The translations under genes were made by a program, and so were the position numbers. Of a DNA stretch of 64,000 nucleotides, positions 24,301 to 37,137 are shown piece by piece. The DNA comes from Moringa oleifera. Its lineage: Eukaryota; Streptophyta; Magnoliopsida; Brassicales; Moringaceae. The notes beneath the pieces were generated by a model. The model was not told the DNA's origin. It searched no databases and saw only the letters and a program-made list of their open reading frames with translations. The first letter of the stretch is position 1, and each line of letters opens with the position of its first letter. The stretch is from assembly GCA_021397835.1 (NCBI GenBank), contig JAJFZO010000165.1, forward strand, positions 992,001-1,056,000, written 5' to 3'.

Positions 24301-26681
24301 AGCCTTAGCTTAGCCATAACGAGATCAATCACTCAGTCTTCGTTACAGAAGATGCCTCTAACAAAGAAAGAAACTCAACCTGAGACCTTTAGAGCGTCTC
24401 CTTTTAGGTCAATAGAAATCTTATCACAAATGAAGACAAACCAACCTGAACAGAAAATCATGGCACTTAAGATTTAATATTTGATCCAGCGGACTTCTTC
24501 TTTTAGTAGTTGGTAATCTTGGTTAGTGAGCCTGCCTCCTTTCATTCTTTAGTTATTCTAGTAGACACTAGTCAATAGGCCTTTTTATTCCCAAATGGAA
24601 AAAGCTCTTTCCATACTTGGTCTCAACATCTTTTCCAAGGAATTTTCCTAAAAGAAAGAAGAGAAAACATCTCTCAAGATCGATTCTCCCTATTTATGTA
24701 GCCCCACTTCCAAATGTGTTCTTCCTATGGCCATTTCCAAGCCTTTTCAAGTCAGTTAACAACCACATTTCAAGGGCTACCGGTGAATGAATTTTCTTTC
24801 AAGCTTAAGAGAATGCCTAAGAAAATGCCTTTTAAGCAGTAGTGTTAAAGCCTTTTAATAATGATGTACGAAATATGCCTTACTCTTCTGAAGAGTTTTG
24901 ACTTCAAATAGACTTTCATTTTGGTGGCATGAACTCTTCGAGCACCACTGAGAGATAAATGAATCTCAAATCTAGGTTTTCCACACTCCTAGTTGTATTA
25001 TTGTGGAAAGTTGATTCATTTTACAATTAATGGCAATTACCAGCTAATTGGCTAACTAATCAAGGAACAACAGCACATGCCATGCTTTGAAAGAGATTGC
25101 TTCCACGATCGATTTATGACCAGCAAAACTGATGCAAATTTACCTGGACCCTGCCTATGGTAGTTTCGAAATGGGCATTTTATGAACGGAGATCTAACTA
25201 ATTGTAAAAGTGTCCCCATCTAGTACCCAGTCTCATACCTCTTATGATGGTGTTAAGGGCTCACCTTCCAATTCATATTACTTTCCCCCCCAAGTGGGTT
25301 CATTTTTACTTCCTTGCAAGCCGCTTTGTTAATAACATGCGAGACTTTCCTTCTTAAGCCAACCTCATGTTGGGACGAGACTTTCTTTGAGCTATTAGGG
25401 AGCTACTTTCTACTTTAGAACTTCTCATTACATTCAAAGTAATGCTTAATCCATCTACAATAGCCTAGAATTCATGAAAAAATGACTTTATTTGGTTATC
25501 TAGTTTGCGTTCTACTCTAGCTTTCCTGGCTAACTACTAAGCTTTCCAAGTTCGTTACTCTAGCTGAACTCGAGTTTCCTTATGAAGCCTTTCTTAATTG
25601 GCCCTTATTTTCCCATACTATTACTAGCTTGTGCACCATAACCAAATTAATGCTCCTTCCATTAGAAATTTCTACCTAAAACTTGAAAGTAATGCGGATT
25701 AGCACAGAAATATTTTATTTAAAAAAATTGAACAAAACTCAAATTTTTGTAAATCATTAAAACATGACTTTCTTTAAAGAAAAATAGTCTTTCAGGCTAG
25801 TTCAAAGCCTTATTTTAGATAAGAAAAATACCATTTCATTCGGGTTTTCTATGCTAAAATTCTTGATCCCCACTAAAGGAAGTAGCTAACCTAACTTCAT
25901 ATGGATTAGTAAGGATCAATTGGGAATAAAACTCATTGTTGCCAGCTCCAACAGTGATCCTAGAAAGGCCATGAGTAAGCAAAGATTTGAATTTGAGATT
26001 GGCAAAGAAAGAACCTATACGAGCATAAACCAATGGAAGGTACCAAGCCAAACTGTACAAATCTCATAAGTCAATATCTAATTAGTCTTCATTAGCAGCT
26101 TTAGTAAGATTTAGGTATTTTCTGCCTTCATGACTTTACTTTTAGAATTTGGCAATTGATTGAGTGATTGCTTGACTGAGACCGAGATCGAAACCAAGGA
26201 TATTGCTCTAATGAAAGATAAATGATAGTAAAGAGAGTGTGCCTTAAATAAATCTATATGGCAAGTGGATATCTGGCAAGTTAACTATATAATAGACAAG
26301 ACTCTGGACAATAGCTTTCCTCAAAAAGGATTGAATGATTTCCACTCTAATTGGACAAGATTTTGGATCCATATTAATCAAAGGTATCTACTCTTGAATG
26401 TAAGGCAATCTCGTCTTTGATTCTTCACTCTTGAGTTCTCGTTGAAAGGAGTCGTTGAAAGCAGAAGATAAATCAAACAAGGTCATGGGTCAACCTTAGC
26501 TAGCTCTCTCTAAGCCTATGGGTCACTTAATGGTTTAAAAATCTAATAAAGCACATGCAAGCTATAAAACCAGTCTAAACCTTCTTTTTTGATGCAAGCT
26601 AATTTCCTTAATTAAATGACATCTTAATTGGGCAAAAAAATGTCTCACTTATATGCAACAACTTATAAGTCATTTTGAATA

Positions 26682-27235
26682 TGATAAGCATAAGTTTGAT
26701 CCAATCTTGAGAAATTTGTGATTTATATAGCTCAACTCGAGTACATTTTTCTAAACAGCCACGCCAGACCATAAAGTTAAAAGATCAAGACGAATGTCAA
26801 AATGAGTGACAAAAGACATGTTGTAGGTGTCATAACGATAGCAATAACGTTAATGTAAAGTTATCACAACTGAAGGTCGACGGTGTGAAAAGACAAACAA
26901 AAGTGGGGAAACAATCGATAGGCAATTCAATATTTCATCTATCAACTCGAGGACAAGTCATATTCATGATGAAATGATAGTAATACCCTCTAACAAGTAT
27001 ATTAGTGCACCCACAGGTATATTCTAAAAAACCTGACCATTTTCACTAACTTAAATCTTATTTCCACCAAGAGCTAACATAATGGTTGATGATATCCTAA
27101 TCGCCTAGCGATGCCCTTTTGTTTGTGTCTTTATTTTGTAGATTCATCACCAAAATGTTTATATTTTGCACCTACTTGGAGATTTCATTCCCACGTATCA
27201 ACATCAAGCTACTGGACTTTTTTTAGTTAACATCA
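26682..27235 (+). repeat. 5' LTR
   Basis: Begins TGATAAGCATAAG and ends AACATCA. Corresponds along its whole length to the 3' LTR at 34,984-35,504 but is strongly diverged (by eye about one base in four or five) and has about 35 bp of extra sequence near 26,870-26,910. Confidence 0.88.
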
Positions 27236-27254
27236 TTTGGCATCGTCTGTAGGA
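27236..27254 (+). other. Primer-binding site relic
   Basis: TTTGGCATCGTCTGTAGGA directly after the 5' LTR resembles the TTTGGCGCCGTCTGTGGGA found at this place in many plant Ty3/gypsy elements, with transitions at CpG or C positions. Confidence 0.75.
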
Positions 27255-27340
27255 ATCTGTGATTAAAAAGCCATCACCTTTTGCCAATCAATACTAATAC
27301 TTTAGTCAAATAGGCCTCACAGGAGATGATCATCTAGCCA

Positions 27341-29050
27341 AGTGGCTGATAACCAAGACATTAATTTTACCTCATCTAACTTGTCGACTGCATAAGTTAG
27401 TTAGCTCACCTTGCCACCAATGGCGGCATGATTGATCACGATGTCCACTGCCCCGTTGCTCATGGCTGTAGTCACCACGGCATTATGTCCACCACATGTT
27501 GTAGTAATGACAGCAACTTCATACCTTGGCACATCTTCCTAACTGCTCCCCTCACTAGTGGCCTCGTAGGATCGTTTCCTTAGGCTACCCTACCAATACC
27601 TATGACATCACTTTATGCTCATATCCCTGCCATTTGAACTTTTCCACCCATAAGTCCTCCTAACCTCCAAACACTTCCTCAAACAGATGTTGGTGACATT
27701 GAGCCAATGCATGGACTAAATAATTAGCATATTGAATGTATTTTGTATTAGCAAGTACCATAAGTAGGACAACATCACCCTCAGTGGTCGATCCATCAGT
27801 CCTTACGTAGATGCCACATGAAGCTATCAATGAGGTAGCACAAAACCATTATGAGGTAGAAGATGGAGACAAGGAGGAAAAGGCCACCAAACAAGTAAAA
27901 AGGAAAAACATGGTGGATGAGTGCTCTTATACATCTTAACATCCAAAAGAGGAAAAGATAGGCAAACTAAAATAGCAAGTGCAATTTCTTATGAACACCC
28001 AAATGCAGAAAAATGACATTCATGACATAGGATACCAACAAGTAGCGAGATGTCCATTGGGGATAGAGATTCTTACTGAACCTATGCCATTCAAATTCAA
28101 GCCATTCTAAATAGATAATTTTGATGGTTTCATAGATCTGCAGGACTGCATCGAATGGTTTGTGATAATGACAAACCTTTCAGGGTTATCAGATGCCATG
28201 AAGTGTAATGTGTTTTTAGTTTCATTGATGAAGGCAACTAAACGATGGTATAACTTATTCCCTCTCGATTCTATTAACTTGTTTGATTCTTTTGGGCAGC
28301 TATTCTTACGACGCTTCATGAGTAGCATGGTCTAAAAACAAGAAACAACTAGTCTATTTCGAGTTAGATAGCAATTAAAGGAGCTGCTACGAGATTATAT
28401 GAAGAGGTTCACCATTGCTACCTTAAATGTAAAGGCCTTAGATCAGTTAGTAGTAGTCTCAACCATCAAGGAGGGAATCTTGGAGAATGCACTCAGCAGG
28501 AAGATGCCAAAGAATCCCGAAGAATTATTGCTAAAAGCATAAAAGTACATCAATGAATAAGAGAAAAATAAGAGAAAGGTTGAAATCCAACAACAAATGC
28601 TAATTGTTGCAAAAGCTAAGGTAAGAAAGACAACGAATGCCCTCGTTTCTTTTTGAAAGGATAGAGAAGGGAAAAAAAAGAAAAGGGACAGAGATTCTGG
28701 AGGGAGAAGCCCACAAGAAAATCGCAAGAGTAATGATGATGAGCAAAAAGACACCCTCTTCATAGCCTCAAGGAGGTATATCCTCATGCAAATGGAAAAT
28801 AACCCCAGGTAAGGTGGCCTAATGCATTTGAACCCCACAAAAAAAAAAAAAAACCATAACAAATACTACTAGTTCCATCGAGACCATAGGCATGATATAA
28901 AGAAGTGCCGACAGTTAAAAGAATAGATAGAGGGGTTACTATGAAGAGTGCAATTTTCAAGGAATGTTAATAGACCTAAGAGGAAGAGCCTTAAGCCAGC
29001 GCAAAGAAAGAGACAAAGAGAGGAATAAAAGGAAGAGCCCTCAGCGCACT
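27341..29050 (+). pseudogene. gag: Retrotransposon gag
   Basis: Starts near 27,341 at a former ATG (now GTG) encoding ADNQD. The capsid core is clear at about 28,081-28,560: PFKFKPF, then IDNFDGF, LQDCIEWF, LFLRRFMS, and the downstream LKELLRDYMKRF helix. A basic region follows, then a relic of the C-terminal knuckle at 28,861 (FHRDHRHDIKKCRQLKE), whose expected first cysteine codon is now TAC next to a stop. Several in-frame stops. The 139-codon minus-strand frame at 28,443-28,862 is only its shadow. Confidence 0.88.
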
Positions 29051-29059
29051 AATAGTAAA

Positions 29060-31860
29060 ATAAGGATATCTAAGCTATCAATTTAATCATTAGCGAACTG
29101 GGCGTAAATGTGATAGCAAGGTGACTGGCATTAGGAGAAGAAACCTTGTAGGGAAGAAAGGCCTACGTGAGAAAAAGAGAAAAGTGCTATAAGATTCAAA
29201 AACGATCGTGAATAATGAATGTTATAAGTTTTTTTAATGCGAACTTAGAGAAGGTTATCACCTCACACCAAGGTCCATTACTGGTCACCAAGAGAATGGT
29301 TAACAAAAATGTAAAATGCATTTTGGTTAATAATGGAAGTTCAGTAGATATTCTGTATTATCAAGCCTTTAAAAGGGTGGGATTGAGTGAAGAAAGTTTG
29401 AGAGATGTACTCGTAAAAAGAGTAATCACTCTGTCAATAACTAGTGGAACAACATAGATCCAAAAGACTGTGATGATTAATTTCTTGGTGGTAAAGACAA
29501 TGTCCACATACAACACCATAATCAAGCAATCGTGTTTGAATGCCCTACAAGCTATTACGTCCTCATATCACTTGGTAATGTAATTTCCCACTCTGGGTGG
29601 AGTGGTGACGATAAAAGGAGACCAACAGACTACACGTCAATGTTATCTGACTTCCCTAAAAGGCAAGCCTTAACTAACCTATCAGATCACTCTAGATCAT
29701 AGAGATGAAAAGTTCATAGCTCAAGCTAAGGTAGTAGAGCAACTTGATGAGGTTAGAGAAGACTCTGACTAAATAACGAAGATTGGTACAAAGCATGAAA
29801 GCCAAGAATGAAACCAACTAGTAAATTTTTTAAAAGCTAATGTTGATGTTTTTGCTTAGACAATAGTGGACATGCTAGGGATCAACCCTAAAGTACCTAT
29901 CCAGAACTTGAGTGCTAACCCTACTTGAACTCATTCGACAAAAAAAGAGGACTTTCTCTATAGAAATTCAGTAGGCAATCAAACGAGAAGTAGAGGTGTT
30001 GTTGTAGGCAAGATTCATTAGGGAAGTGTGGTACTCAGAATGGCTGGCCAATGTCATCATGGTCAAAAAGGATAATGGAAAATGGACAAAGCATGTCTAC
30101 AAGACAACTACTCTTACTGAAGATCGATCAGTTGGTGGATAACACCTCAGGCCATGAAATGTTTAGCTTCATGGATGCATACTCTAGATACAATTAGATC
30201 AGGATGAAATCTGAAAATGAAGAGAAAACTTCTTTTATTACTGACCTGGGTACCTATTGTTAAAGGGTAATACCATTCAATTTGAAGAATGTAAGAGCCA
30301 TGTACCAACATCTTAACAATTGAGTTTTTAACCAACAGTTGTCAAAAAACATCTAGAGGCATACGTGGATGATCTCATTGTTAAGAGCAAGAAAAAGCTT
30401 GGCCATACAAAAGATCTAGAGGAAACCTTTACCTTTTTACGAAAGTATGACATGACCTGAACCTTGGTAAATGTGCTTTCAAAGTGTCCTCGGGAAAGTA
30501 CCTAGGGTTCATGGTGACGCAAAGGGGAATTAAGGCAAATCCAAAACGGATCAAAGTAATAATTGACGTGGAAGCACCATGGAATATCATAAAAGTCCAA
30601 TGGTTGATGAGAAGGCTAATGGCCTTGAATGGTTTCATGTCCAAATCAGTTGAGCGATGCCTTTCCTTTTTCAAAGTTCTTAAGGAGATAAAAGCCTTTC
30701 AATGGATGCCTATGTGTTATGAAACATTTAATTAACTCAAAGTCTATCTCTAAACCCATCGTTACTAATCAAGCAAGCCACATAGAGAGTTACACATGTA
30801 TTTGTCCATTAGTGAAAAGGCAATCGGCACTATGTTGTTAAGGGTAGAAGAAAGAGTCCAAAAGCTGGTGTACTATGTCAAGAAGGTGTTGTAAGGACAA
30901 AAGATGAGGTACCGCAAGCTAGGAAAAGTAGCCTTCGCCTTGATCATTGTAGCTAAGAAGTTATAATCATACTTCTAAGCACCTTTATCATCGTTAACCC
31001 AGATCAACAACTTTATCAAATCCTCAGTAAGATGGAAACCTTAAGAAGAATAGCGAAGAGATCAATTGAGCTAGGGGAGTTTGATATACATTATCAACCG
31101 AGGATAGCCATCAAAGCCCATTGGTGGATTTCATAGTGGAATGCACTTTCACTAATCCATTACTTGATCCTAGGAACTTAGAGACGAAGGACCTTGAGGA
31201 AGAAACAAGTGCCTTCGATAAAGAAAAAAGCAAAAATCAAAAGAATGAGGAGGAATATGAATGAGAATTAACAGAACCATACTTTAGGCTACGATTAATG
31301 CCTCCACGACACTCGCAAACCAACAGCCTAGTAGAGGTCACTAACAGAACCATACTTTAGGCCTTGAAGGCGAGGTTAGACAATGCAAAAGGAGTATGGA
31401 GGAAGAGTTATACAACATCTTATTGGTGTATCGAACAACAAACCAAACCACCACAAGGGAGCCACCATTCTCATTGGATTGTAGAACCGAGGCGGTGGTG
31501 CTCGTAAAGATAGGCATGACCTTGCATTAAGTGCAAGCATACATGAAAAAGCAAATGATGATGATTTATGGGCTAACTTAGACTTACTAGAAGAACATAT
31601 AGAATAGGCCAAGATAAAAGTTATAGCCTATCGACAAAGGGTAGCTCGTTATCATAATTGGAGGGTCAAAGAAAAGGCGTTCTTGGAAGGAAACTTGGTC
31701 ATGTGAAGAATTAGTGTGTCGAACCGCAGGAAAGCTGCCTCACAATTGGGAAGGCTTATATCAGGTGAGAAAGGTGATGGGGATAGGAATTTACAAGTTA
31801 TCTACTTTAAATGGTAAGAAGATACCAAGGACCTAGAGTGTAAAAAACTAAAGAATGTAC
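29060..31860 (+). pseudogene. pol: Retrotransposon pol (protease, RT, RNase H, partial integrase)
   Basis: Protease: about 29,215-29,457 stays open and contains VNNGSSVDIL, where the family has VDNGSS, so the catalytic Asp codon has become Asn. RT: FSFMDAYSRYN at about 30,160 (first catalytic block) and YVDD at 30,362-30,373 are retained; the 30,484-30,735 frame carries the GKYLGFMVTQRGIKANPKRI block and the thumb. RNase H: about 30,740-31,130 (EKAIGTMLLRVEERVQKLVY). Integrase: only the end of the core and the C-terminal domain (about 31,300-31,860, with NWEGLYQVRKVMGIGIYKLS). The HHCC zinc region and most of the core are deleted between about 31,260 and 31,340. Stops and frameshifts throughout. 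Confidence 0.9.
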
Positions 31861-32035
31861 TAATGAAATTTGTGATCCCACCAAGGAACCAATGAGCAAA
31901 AAGGTATTTTTCCTAACTTTTCCTCTTAACTCTTCATAGTGGTAATGACAAAAAGCAGGACATAGGAGTTCGACAACCCTAGGTCGCAAAATACCCAAGC
32001 CATGGGCCATAAAGTATCAAGGTTGTAAGGTAACT

Positions 32036-32360
32036 AGCTTGTAAAAAGAACTAGTTTGCAAAAGAGGCTAGTCCACCCGAAAGGGCTAGTTCGCAAAAGG
32101 ACTACTCCATAGGCTGCAAAATACCCAGGCCATGAGTTGCAAGGTATCTTGGACGCAAGATAACTAGCCTACAAAAAGGACTAGTTCGTGAAAAAGGCTA
32201 GTCAACAAAGGGCTAGTCCATAAAAGAAGCTAGTCCATAAAAAGGGCTATTTCACAAAAGAAACCAATCTACAGAATGGCTAGTCCACAAAAGGGTGTCC
32301 GCAAAAGACTAAACCAAAAAGCACTAACACACAAAACATACTACCCCACAAGAAAACCAG
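32036..32360. repeat. Imperfect short repeats around GGCTAGTCC
   Basis: The phrase AAAAGGGCTAGTCCACAAAA and variants (ACTAGTTCGC, GCTAGTCCATAAA) recur about ten times at 15-25 bp spacing, the pattern of a short minisatellite within the element's 3' region. Confidence 0.75.
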
Positions 32361-32814
32361 TTTGTTGAGCAAATTGCTTATTCGTCAAATGATCAAGTGG
32401 TTATGGAGGATAAATCTATGATAAAAATCGCAAAACTAAACTTGGTGACCAAGGCACTAATGAGAGCGACGGCTTAAGATGAAAGAAAATATCCATTCCA
32501 TTGAACAAAGTAAAAGAAGACACATTTAAAAATAAATAACGGGGCTTAATCTAGGCAAACTGCATTTGCAGCATCCTTAGGCAACACTGAAGTAGGAAAA
32601 GCAAAGGACGGGGGAATGATCGCATAATCCATCTAGTCCACTTAATTGAGGTCCCCATCTGGATGAACTTCAACTAATTGGCACTTCATGTCCTAAAGAG
32701 TGATTACATAGGCATTAGAGGAAAATTTTATTTTTTCCTCTAAACACTCATCCAATTCCTTATAGGATTCATGGCCTCATCTTAACCGATAAAAATGCGT
32801 GCCTTTGTATTAAT

Positions 32815-33009
32815 TCAAAAAGTAACTAATTGGTCATCCATCTCAGACAATTGTTGACGAGTTACCTTTAACTCTTTAACCTTGGCCTTTAATGTGTCGT
32901 CCAAAGCAACAATGCGGTAGGAAAGTTGACCTTTCTTCACTCTGACTTGCTTAAGCTCCTTTAATACAACGATCATCTTGTTCAAGGAAGTCGATGGGCA
33001 TGCCTCCAT
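32815..33009 (-). pseudogene. Antisense coiled-coil ORF relic in Tat-type element
   Basis: A 64-codon minus-strand frame whose product has heptad-like spacing of Leu/Val/Ile among charged residues (LKELKQVRVKKGQLSYRI... then VKELKVTRQQLSEMDDQL). Some Tat/Ogre elements carry an extra antisense gene between pol and the 3' LTR; position and strand fit that, but I cannot show a further domain and the neighbouring frames are broken. Low to moderate confidence. Confidence 0.35.
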
Positions 33010-34479
33010 ATCCTTTGCTTCTTAATTTTACCCAAAGGAGACATTTGATGACAACAGGAAAATTAGAAGCCACCTACCAAGGAAGAGAGAAGTAAGATAA
33101 AAAAAAAAGAAGAGAAAAAAAGGAAGAGGAATGAAAGATTTAGCTAATCAATATGAACCATGGCATCGCTTGTAACCTCATCTAAGGTTTCGTTATTAAA
33201 TCGACTAAGGTCAACAGAGAGACTATAGTGGGTGGTCAAAGGCAACTTGGGGGTTTGACATGGAATTTAAGGTGCAAATTGACAACAATGGGATAAACTT
33301 TGGCATTAGCGACAATAGGGCTTGAGTTGCTGCAGCAAGCACTAGTGCAACGAGTGGTGGTTGTGAGGAGACCGCCACAATGGTAGAAGATGAAGGCCTG
33401 ACTATAGTGGTGGTTGGCATGATGGTTAAGACCATGGTTGAGGAAGAAGACCACGTTGCATAGGAGGTCAACAGACCTGATTTAGAGGAATGCCTTTTCT
33501 TGTGCCTTGATCCTTCTATGACATTGTAAGCTTTACTTTACGTTTTACGTGCTCATGGATAATGGTAGCCTCAGTAAAAGAAAGCGACATTTCGGCGAAA
33601 GCTATGAAGTCAGTAGAGTCAGTGATATTAGAAAATCACATAGTTGGATGCGCTTTTGAAAAAAACAAAAGAGGAGAAAATAGGTTAGAAAAAGTTAAAC
33701 TGAGTCAGTGGAGGAACCAAGCGATAAACACAGTCTAATACCGCGAAATCATAAACCTCACTCAAAGCAATGGCGAATTTATCATGAAGAGCATCAAAGA
33801 TCTCTTGGCTTCTCAAATCTGTCAAATATAAAGCTTTTATCTCTAACAAAAAGATCAACTCCCTATGCAGACACAGCCTTCGGGAGCCTGTCCTATGAGA
33901 TAAAAAAGAATTTTTAGTTCCAATGATCTAGATCATGCTTAGAGGACTAAAAGCCATTAATCCAGTCAAGCAAGGAAAAAATACCACTCGAGGATGATGC
34001 TCTAAGGAGAAAGAGCTTAGCGAAGACATCTATAGGGTAGTAATTAAAATCGTTAAAGCAACTACCCTTAAAAAGCTAGCCACGGGACAAAGGTGCTTAG
34101 CAAATGGTTGAACTTGTGAAGGGACCTAATGCCTTTCAAGTGGGAAGGAGTGATAGTATAAGGAAGAGTAGCGGCAATAAAGGAAGAAACTAGGAGAAGT
34201 ATGATGGAAAAAAATCTTGAGAAGTCAGGAAGTAACATAATTGTAAGTGCTATTTGTAGTTGAAGACTCCCATCAAGAAAATGGCAATTGGATGAACCCT
34301 AACCATGGGAAGATGAAAAGAAAATCATTAGAATTTAGGTGCCCTAAATCACAGAGTTTGAAAGAACAAGTTTAGGATGCTAAAAGAAACTTAAATTCCT
34401 AATAAAACACTCATCAATCAAGGGTCATTCCATGCAACATACGAGGCAATAATGATGAAAAAGGGAAACAAGGCTCATA

Positions 34480-34770
34480 TTACAGACAGCTTAGGTCCAT
34501 ATTGTGGACCATTTCGTAGTCTATAATGCTGACCTTACCCACGAAGTTCACATGCATATGCTTTGATGTCTACAACGTGGACAATCATGAAGTCCATATT
34601 ACAGACAATATAAATCCGTAATGTGGGCCACTTTGGGGTTCGCAATGTGGACAACATTGAAGTTTGCATTACGAACTCTGAGTTGTGTTCGTATATAGAC
34701 CTCGTCAAAAAGGTTCGCATGTGCTTATGGCATTGGAGTTTGTAGTGTGGACTCCAGAGTGTGTCCCTAT
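34480..34770. repeat. Imperfect repeats of TCCGTAATGTGGAC type
   Basis: Words such as GTCCATATTACAGACA, GTCCATATTGTGGACC, CCGTAATGTGGGCC and CGCAATGTGGACAACA recur at about 50 bp intervals, several of them forming short palindromes (GTCCATATTGTGGAC). Confidence 0.7.
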
Positions 34771-34983
34771 ATGAACCCTATACTCCTCAAGGTCTCCATT
34801 GCAAGCAAGGGTAGAGTCAACACTTGTAGAGAAAATGTACCCGCAGGGTTCTGTGACATGAATCATTTTGAAATCTACACTTTTAATATACAATGATAGA
34901 TAATCAAAAAGTCATGGCAGCGTACACCCAAAGGCTGAAAAACATTAAGGCTAACTATTCCAATCCCAAGGATGAGGGATTTA

Positions 34984-35504
34984 CGATAAGGAAAATTTTG
35001 ATTCAATCTTGAGAAATGTATGATTCATTCGGCCTAATTTAGGCACGTTCCTCTAAGAAGTCACACCGAACCATGAAGTTAAAAGATTGGAGTGATTGTT
35101 AGAAGGAGTGGGAAGAGACATGCTGTGGGTGTTAGAACGGCAGTAACAAAGTCAATGTAAAGTTATCATAGGAAACAATCCATAAACGATTCAACATTTC
35201 ACTTGTCAACGTGAGGACAAGTCATGTTCACGATGAATTGATTGGGATACCCTTCAATCAAGTATATTAGCACACCCGTAGGTATATTATGAAAAATCTA
35301 ACCATTTTTCACCAGCTTAAACCTTATTTTTAGCAAGAACTAACTTGATCATCAAAGGGTATCCTACTCGCCTAATGAAACCCCTTTGATTGTGTCTCTA
35401 TTTCGTAGATTCCTCATCAAAATGTCTATATTTGGCACTTGTAAAGAGATTTCATTGTCACGTATCAACATTAAGCTGCTAGATGATTTTTTTAGCTAAC
35501 ATAA
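34984..35504 (+). repeat. 3' LTR (tandem unit 1)
   Basis: Pairs with the 5' LTR; the first base pair TG is mutated to CG here but is TG in the two later copies. Ends AACATAA followed by GAATA. Confidence 0.88.
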
Positions 35505-36061
35505 GAATAAATAAAAGAAAGAGATCCCTAGTTGAAAAAATGACTGACACCTAGCTGTAAGCCTTTCCTACTCGAATTCAATAACGAGAAAGAATCCTTA
35601 ACTAAAAAAGACAGCTCAATCTGTTGCTTTGCAGTCCTTCTAAGAGGGTCTTGTCCCTGCCAATAAGCCAAATCAAGTTGAAGGAATCGATAAAATTCTT
35701 TCTCTTGGAAAAGATCAGTAGCCTTTAAGGGTCATCTTTAATATTCATTCTCTAGTTTTTAAAATATTCCATAGGCGAGAAGACACCAATAGATGATGCT
35801 CTAGTGCCTAGCCAGACTTAATCGATAGAACTTCATTTTCATTCTACTTTACGTGATAAACAGGCTTCCTAAAAACCCATAGAGCCAAGCTAAAATGACT
35901 GAAGCTCATTTATCTTAAAGACTCAAACAGGCAAGACCTATCTCGATAGCTGATAGAGAGTAGCTATTTTATGACAGATAATCAAAAAGTCATGGCAGCA
36001 TACAGCCAAAGGCTGAAAAACATTAAGGCTAACTATTCCAATCCCAAGGATGAGGGATTTA

Positions 36062-36580
36062 TGACAAGGACAAATTTGATTCAATCTTGAGAAATGTATG
36101 ATTCATTCAGCCTAATTTAGGCACGTTCCTCTAAGAAGTCACACCGAACCATAAAGTTAAAAGATTGGAGTGATTGTTAGAAGGAGTGGCAAGAGACATG
36201 CTGTGGGTGTTAGAACGGCAGTAACAAAGTCAATGTAAAGTTATTATAGGAAACAATCCATAAACGATTCAGCATTTTACTTGTCAACCTGAGGACAAGT
36301 CATGTTCACGATGAAATGATAGGGATACTCTTCAATCAAGTATATTAGCACACCCATAGGTATATTATGAAAAATCTAACCATTTTTCACCAGTTTAAAC
36401 CTTATTGTTAGCAAGAACTAACTTGATCATCAAAGGGTATGTTGCTCGCCTAATGACACCTTTGATTGTGTCTCTATTTTGTAGATTCCTCATTAAAATG
36501 TCTATATTTTGCACTTATAAAGAGATTTCATTGTCACATATCAACATTAAGCTGCTAGATGTTTTTTTTAGCTAACATTA
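36062..36580 (+). repeat. LTR copy in tandem unit 2
   Basis: Begins TGACAAGGACAAATTTG and ends AACATTA followed by GAATA at 36,581-36,585. Produced by the tandem duplication, not by a separate insertion. Confidence 0.9.
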
Positions 36581-37137
36581 GAATAAATAAAAGAAAGAGA
36601 TCCCTAGTTGAAAAAATGACTCACACCTAACTGTAAGCCTTTCCTACTCGAATTCTTTAACGAGAAAGAATCCTTAACTAAAAAAGGCAGCTCAATCTAT
36701 TGCTTTGCAGTCCTTCTAAGAGGGTCTTGTCCCTGCCAATAAGCCAAATCAAGTTGAAGGAATCGATAAAATTCTTTCTCTTGGCAAAGATCAGTAGACT
36801 TTAGGGGTCATCTTTAATATTCATTCTCTTGTTTTTAAAATATTAGATAGGCGAGAAGACACCAATAGATGATGCTCTAGTGCCTAGCCAGACTCGATCG
36901 ATAAAACTTCATTTTCATTGTGCTTTACGTGATAAACAAGCTTCCTAAAAACCCATAGAGCTAAGCTAAAATGACTAAAGCTCATTTATCTTAAAGACTC
37001 AAACAGGCAAGACCTATCTCGATAGCTGAGAGAGAGTAGCTATTTTATGACAGATAATCAAAAAGTCATGGCAGCATACAGCCAAAGGCTGAAAAACATT
37101 AAGGTTAACTATTCCAATCCCAAGGATGAGGGATTTA

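Larger units (their letters stand above)
16535..26681. other. Non-coding, organelle-like DNA; no gene recognised
   Basis: About 10 kb with no domain I can identify in any frame; open frames are short and scattered. It contains two small tandem duplications (listed separately) and a 95-bp segment at 22,871-22,965 that recurs at 44,129-44,225. Its texture resembles the regions around the plastid tract and nad6, so I infer one old mitochondrial-type insertion, but no gene inside it confirms this. Confidence 0.4.
31861..34983 (+). other. Retrotransposon 3' non-coding region
   Basis: About 3.1 kb between integrase and 3' LTR, a length typical of Tat/Ogre elements. It holds two imperfect repeat zones (32,036-32,360 and 34,480-34,770) and a possible antisense coding relic at 32,815-33,009. 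The last purine-rich stretch before the 3' LTR (AAGGATGAGGGA, about 34,968-34,979) is the likely polypurine tract. Confidence 0.7.
26682..35504 (+). mobile_element. Ty3/gypsy LTR retrotransposon, Tat/Ogre-like, degenerate
   Basis: An 8.8 kb element with, in order, 5' LTR, primer-binding-site relic, gag, protease, reverse transcriptase, RNase H, the C-terminal part of integrase, a long 3' non-coding region and 3' LTR. GAATA at 26,677-26,681 and again at 35,505-35,509 is a perfect 5-bp target-site duplication, which fixes the ends. Protein order (RT before integrase) shows Ty3/gypsy; the wording of the RT and RNase H blocks (EAYVDDLIVKSK; RYRKLGKVAFALI) fits the Tat/Ogre group. Stops, frameshifts and a deletion between RNase H and integrase make it non-autonomous. 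Confidence 0.93.

Noticed and set aside
28443..28862. 139-codon minus-strand open frame, the longest in the window
   Set aside because: It is the exact antisense shadow of the retrotransposon gag gene; its Phe/Ser richness mirrors the Lys/Arg-rich gag tail.
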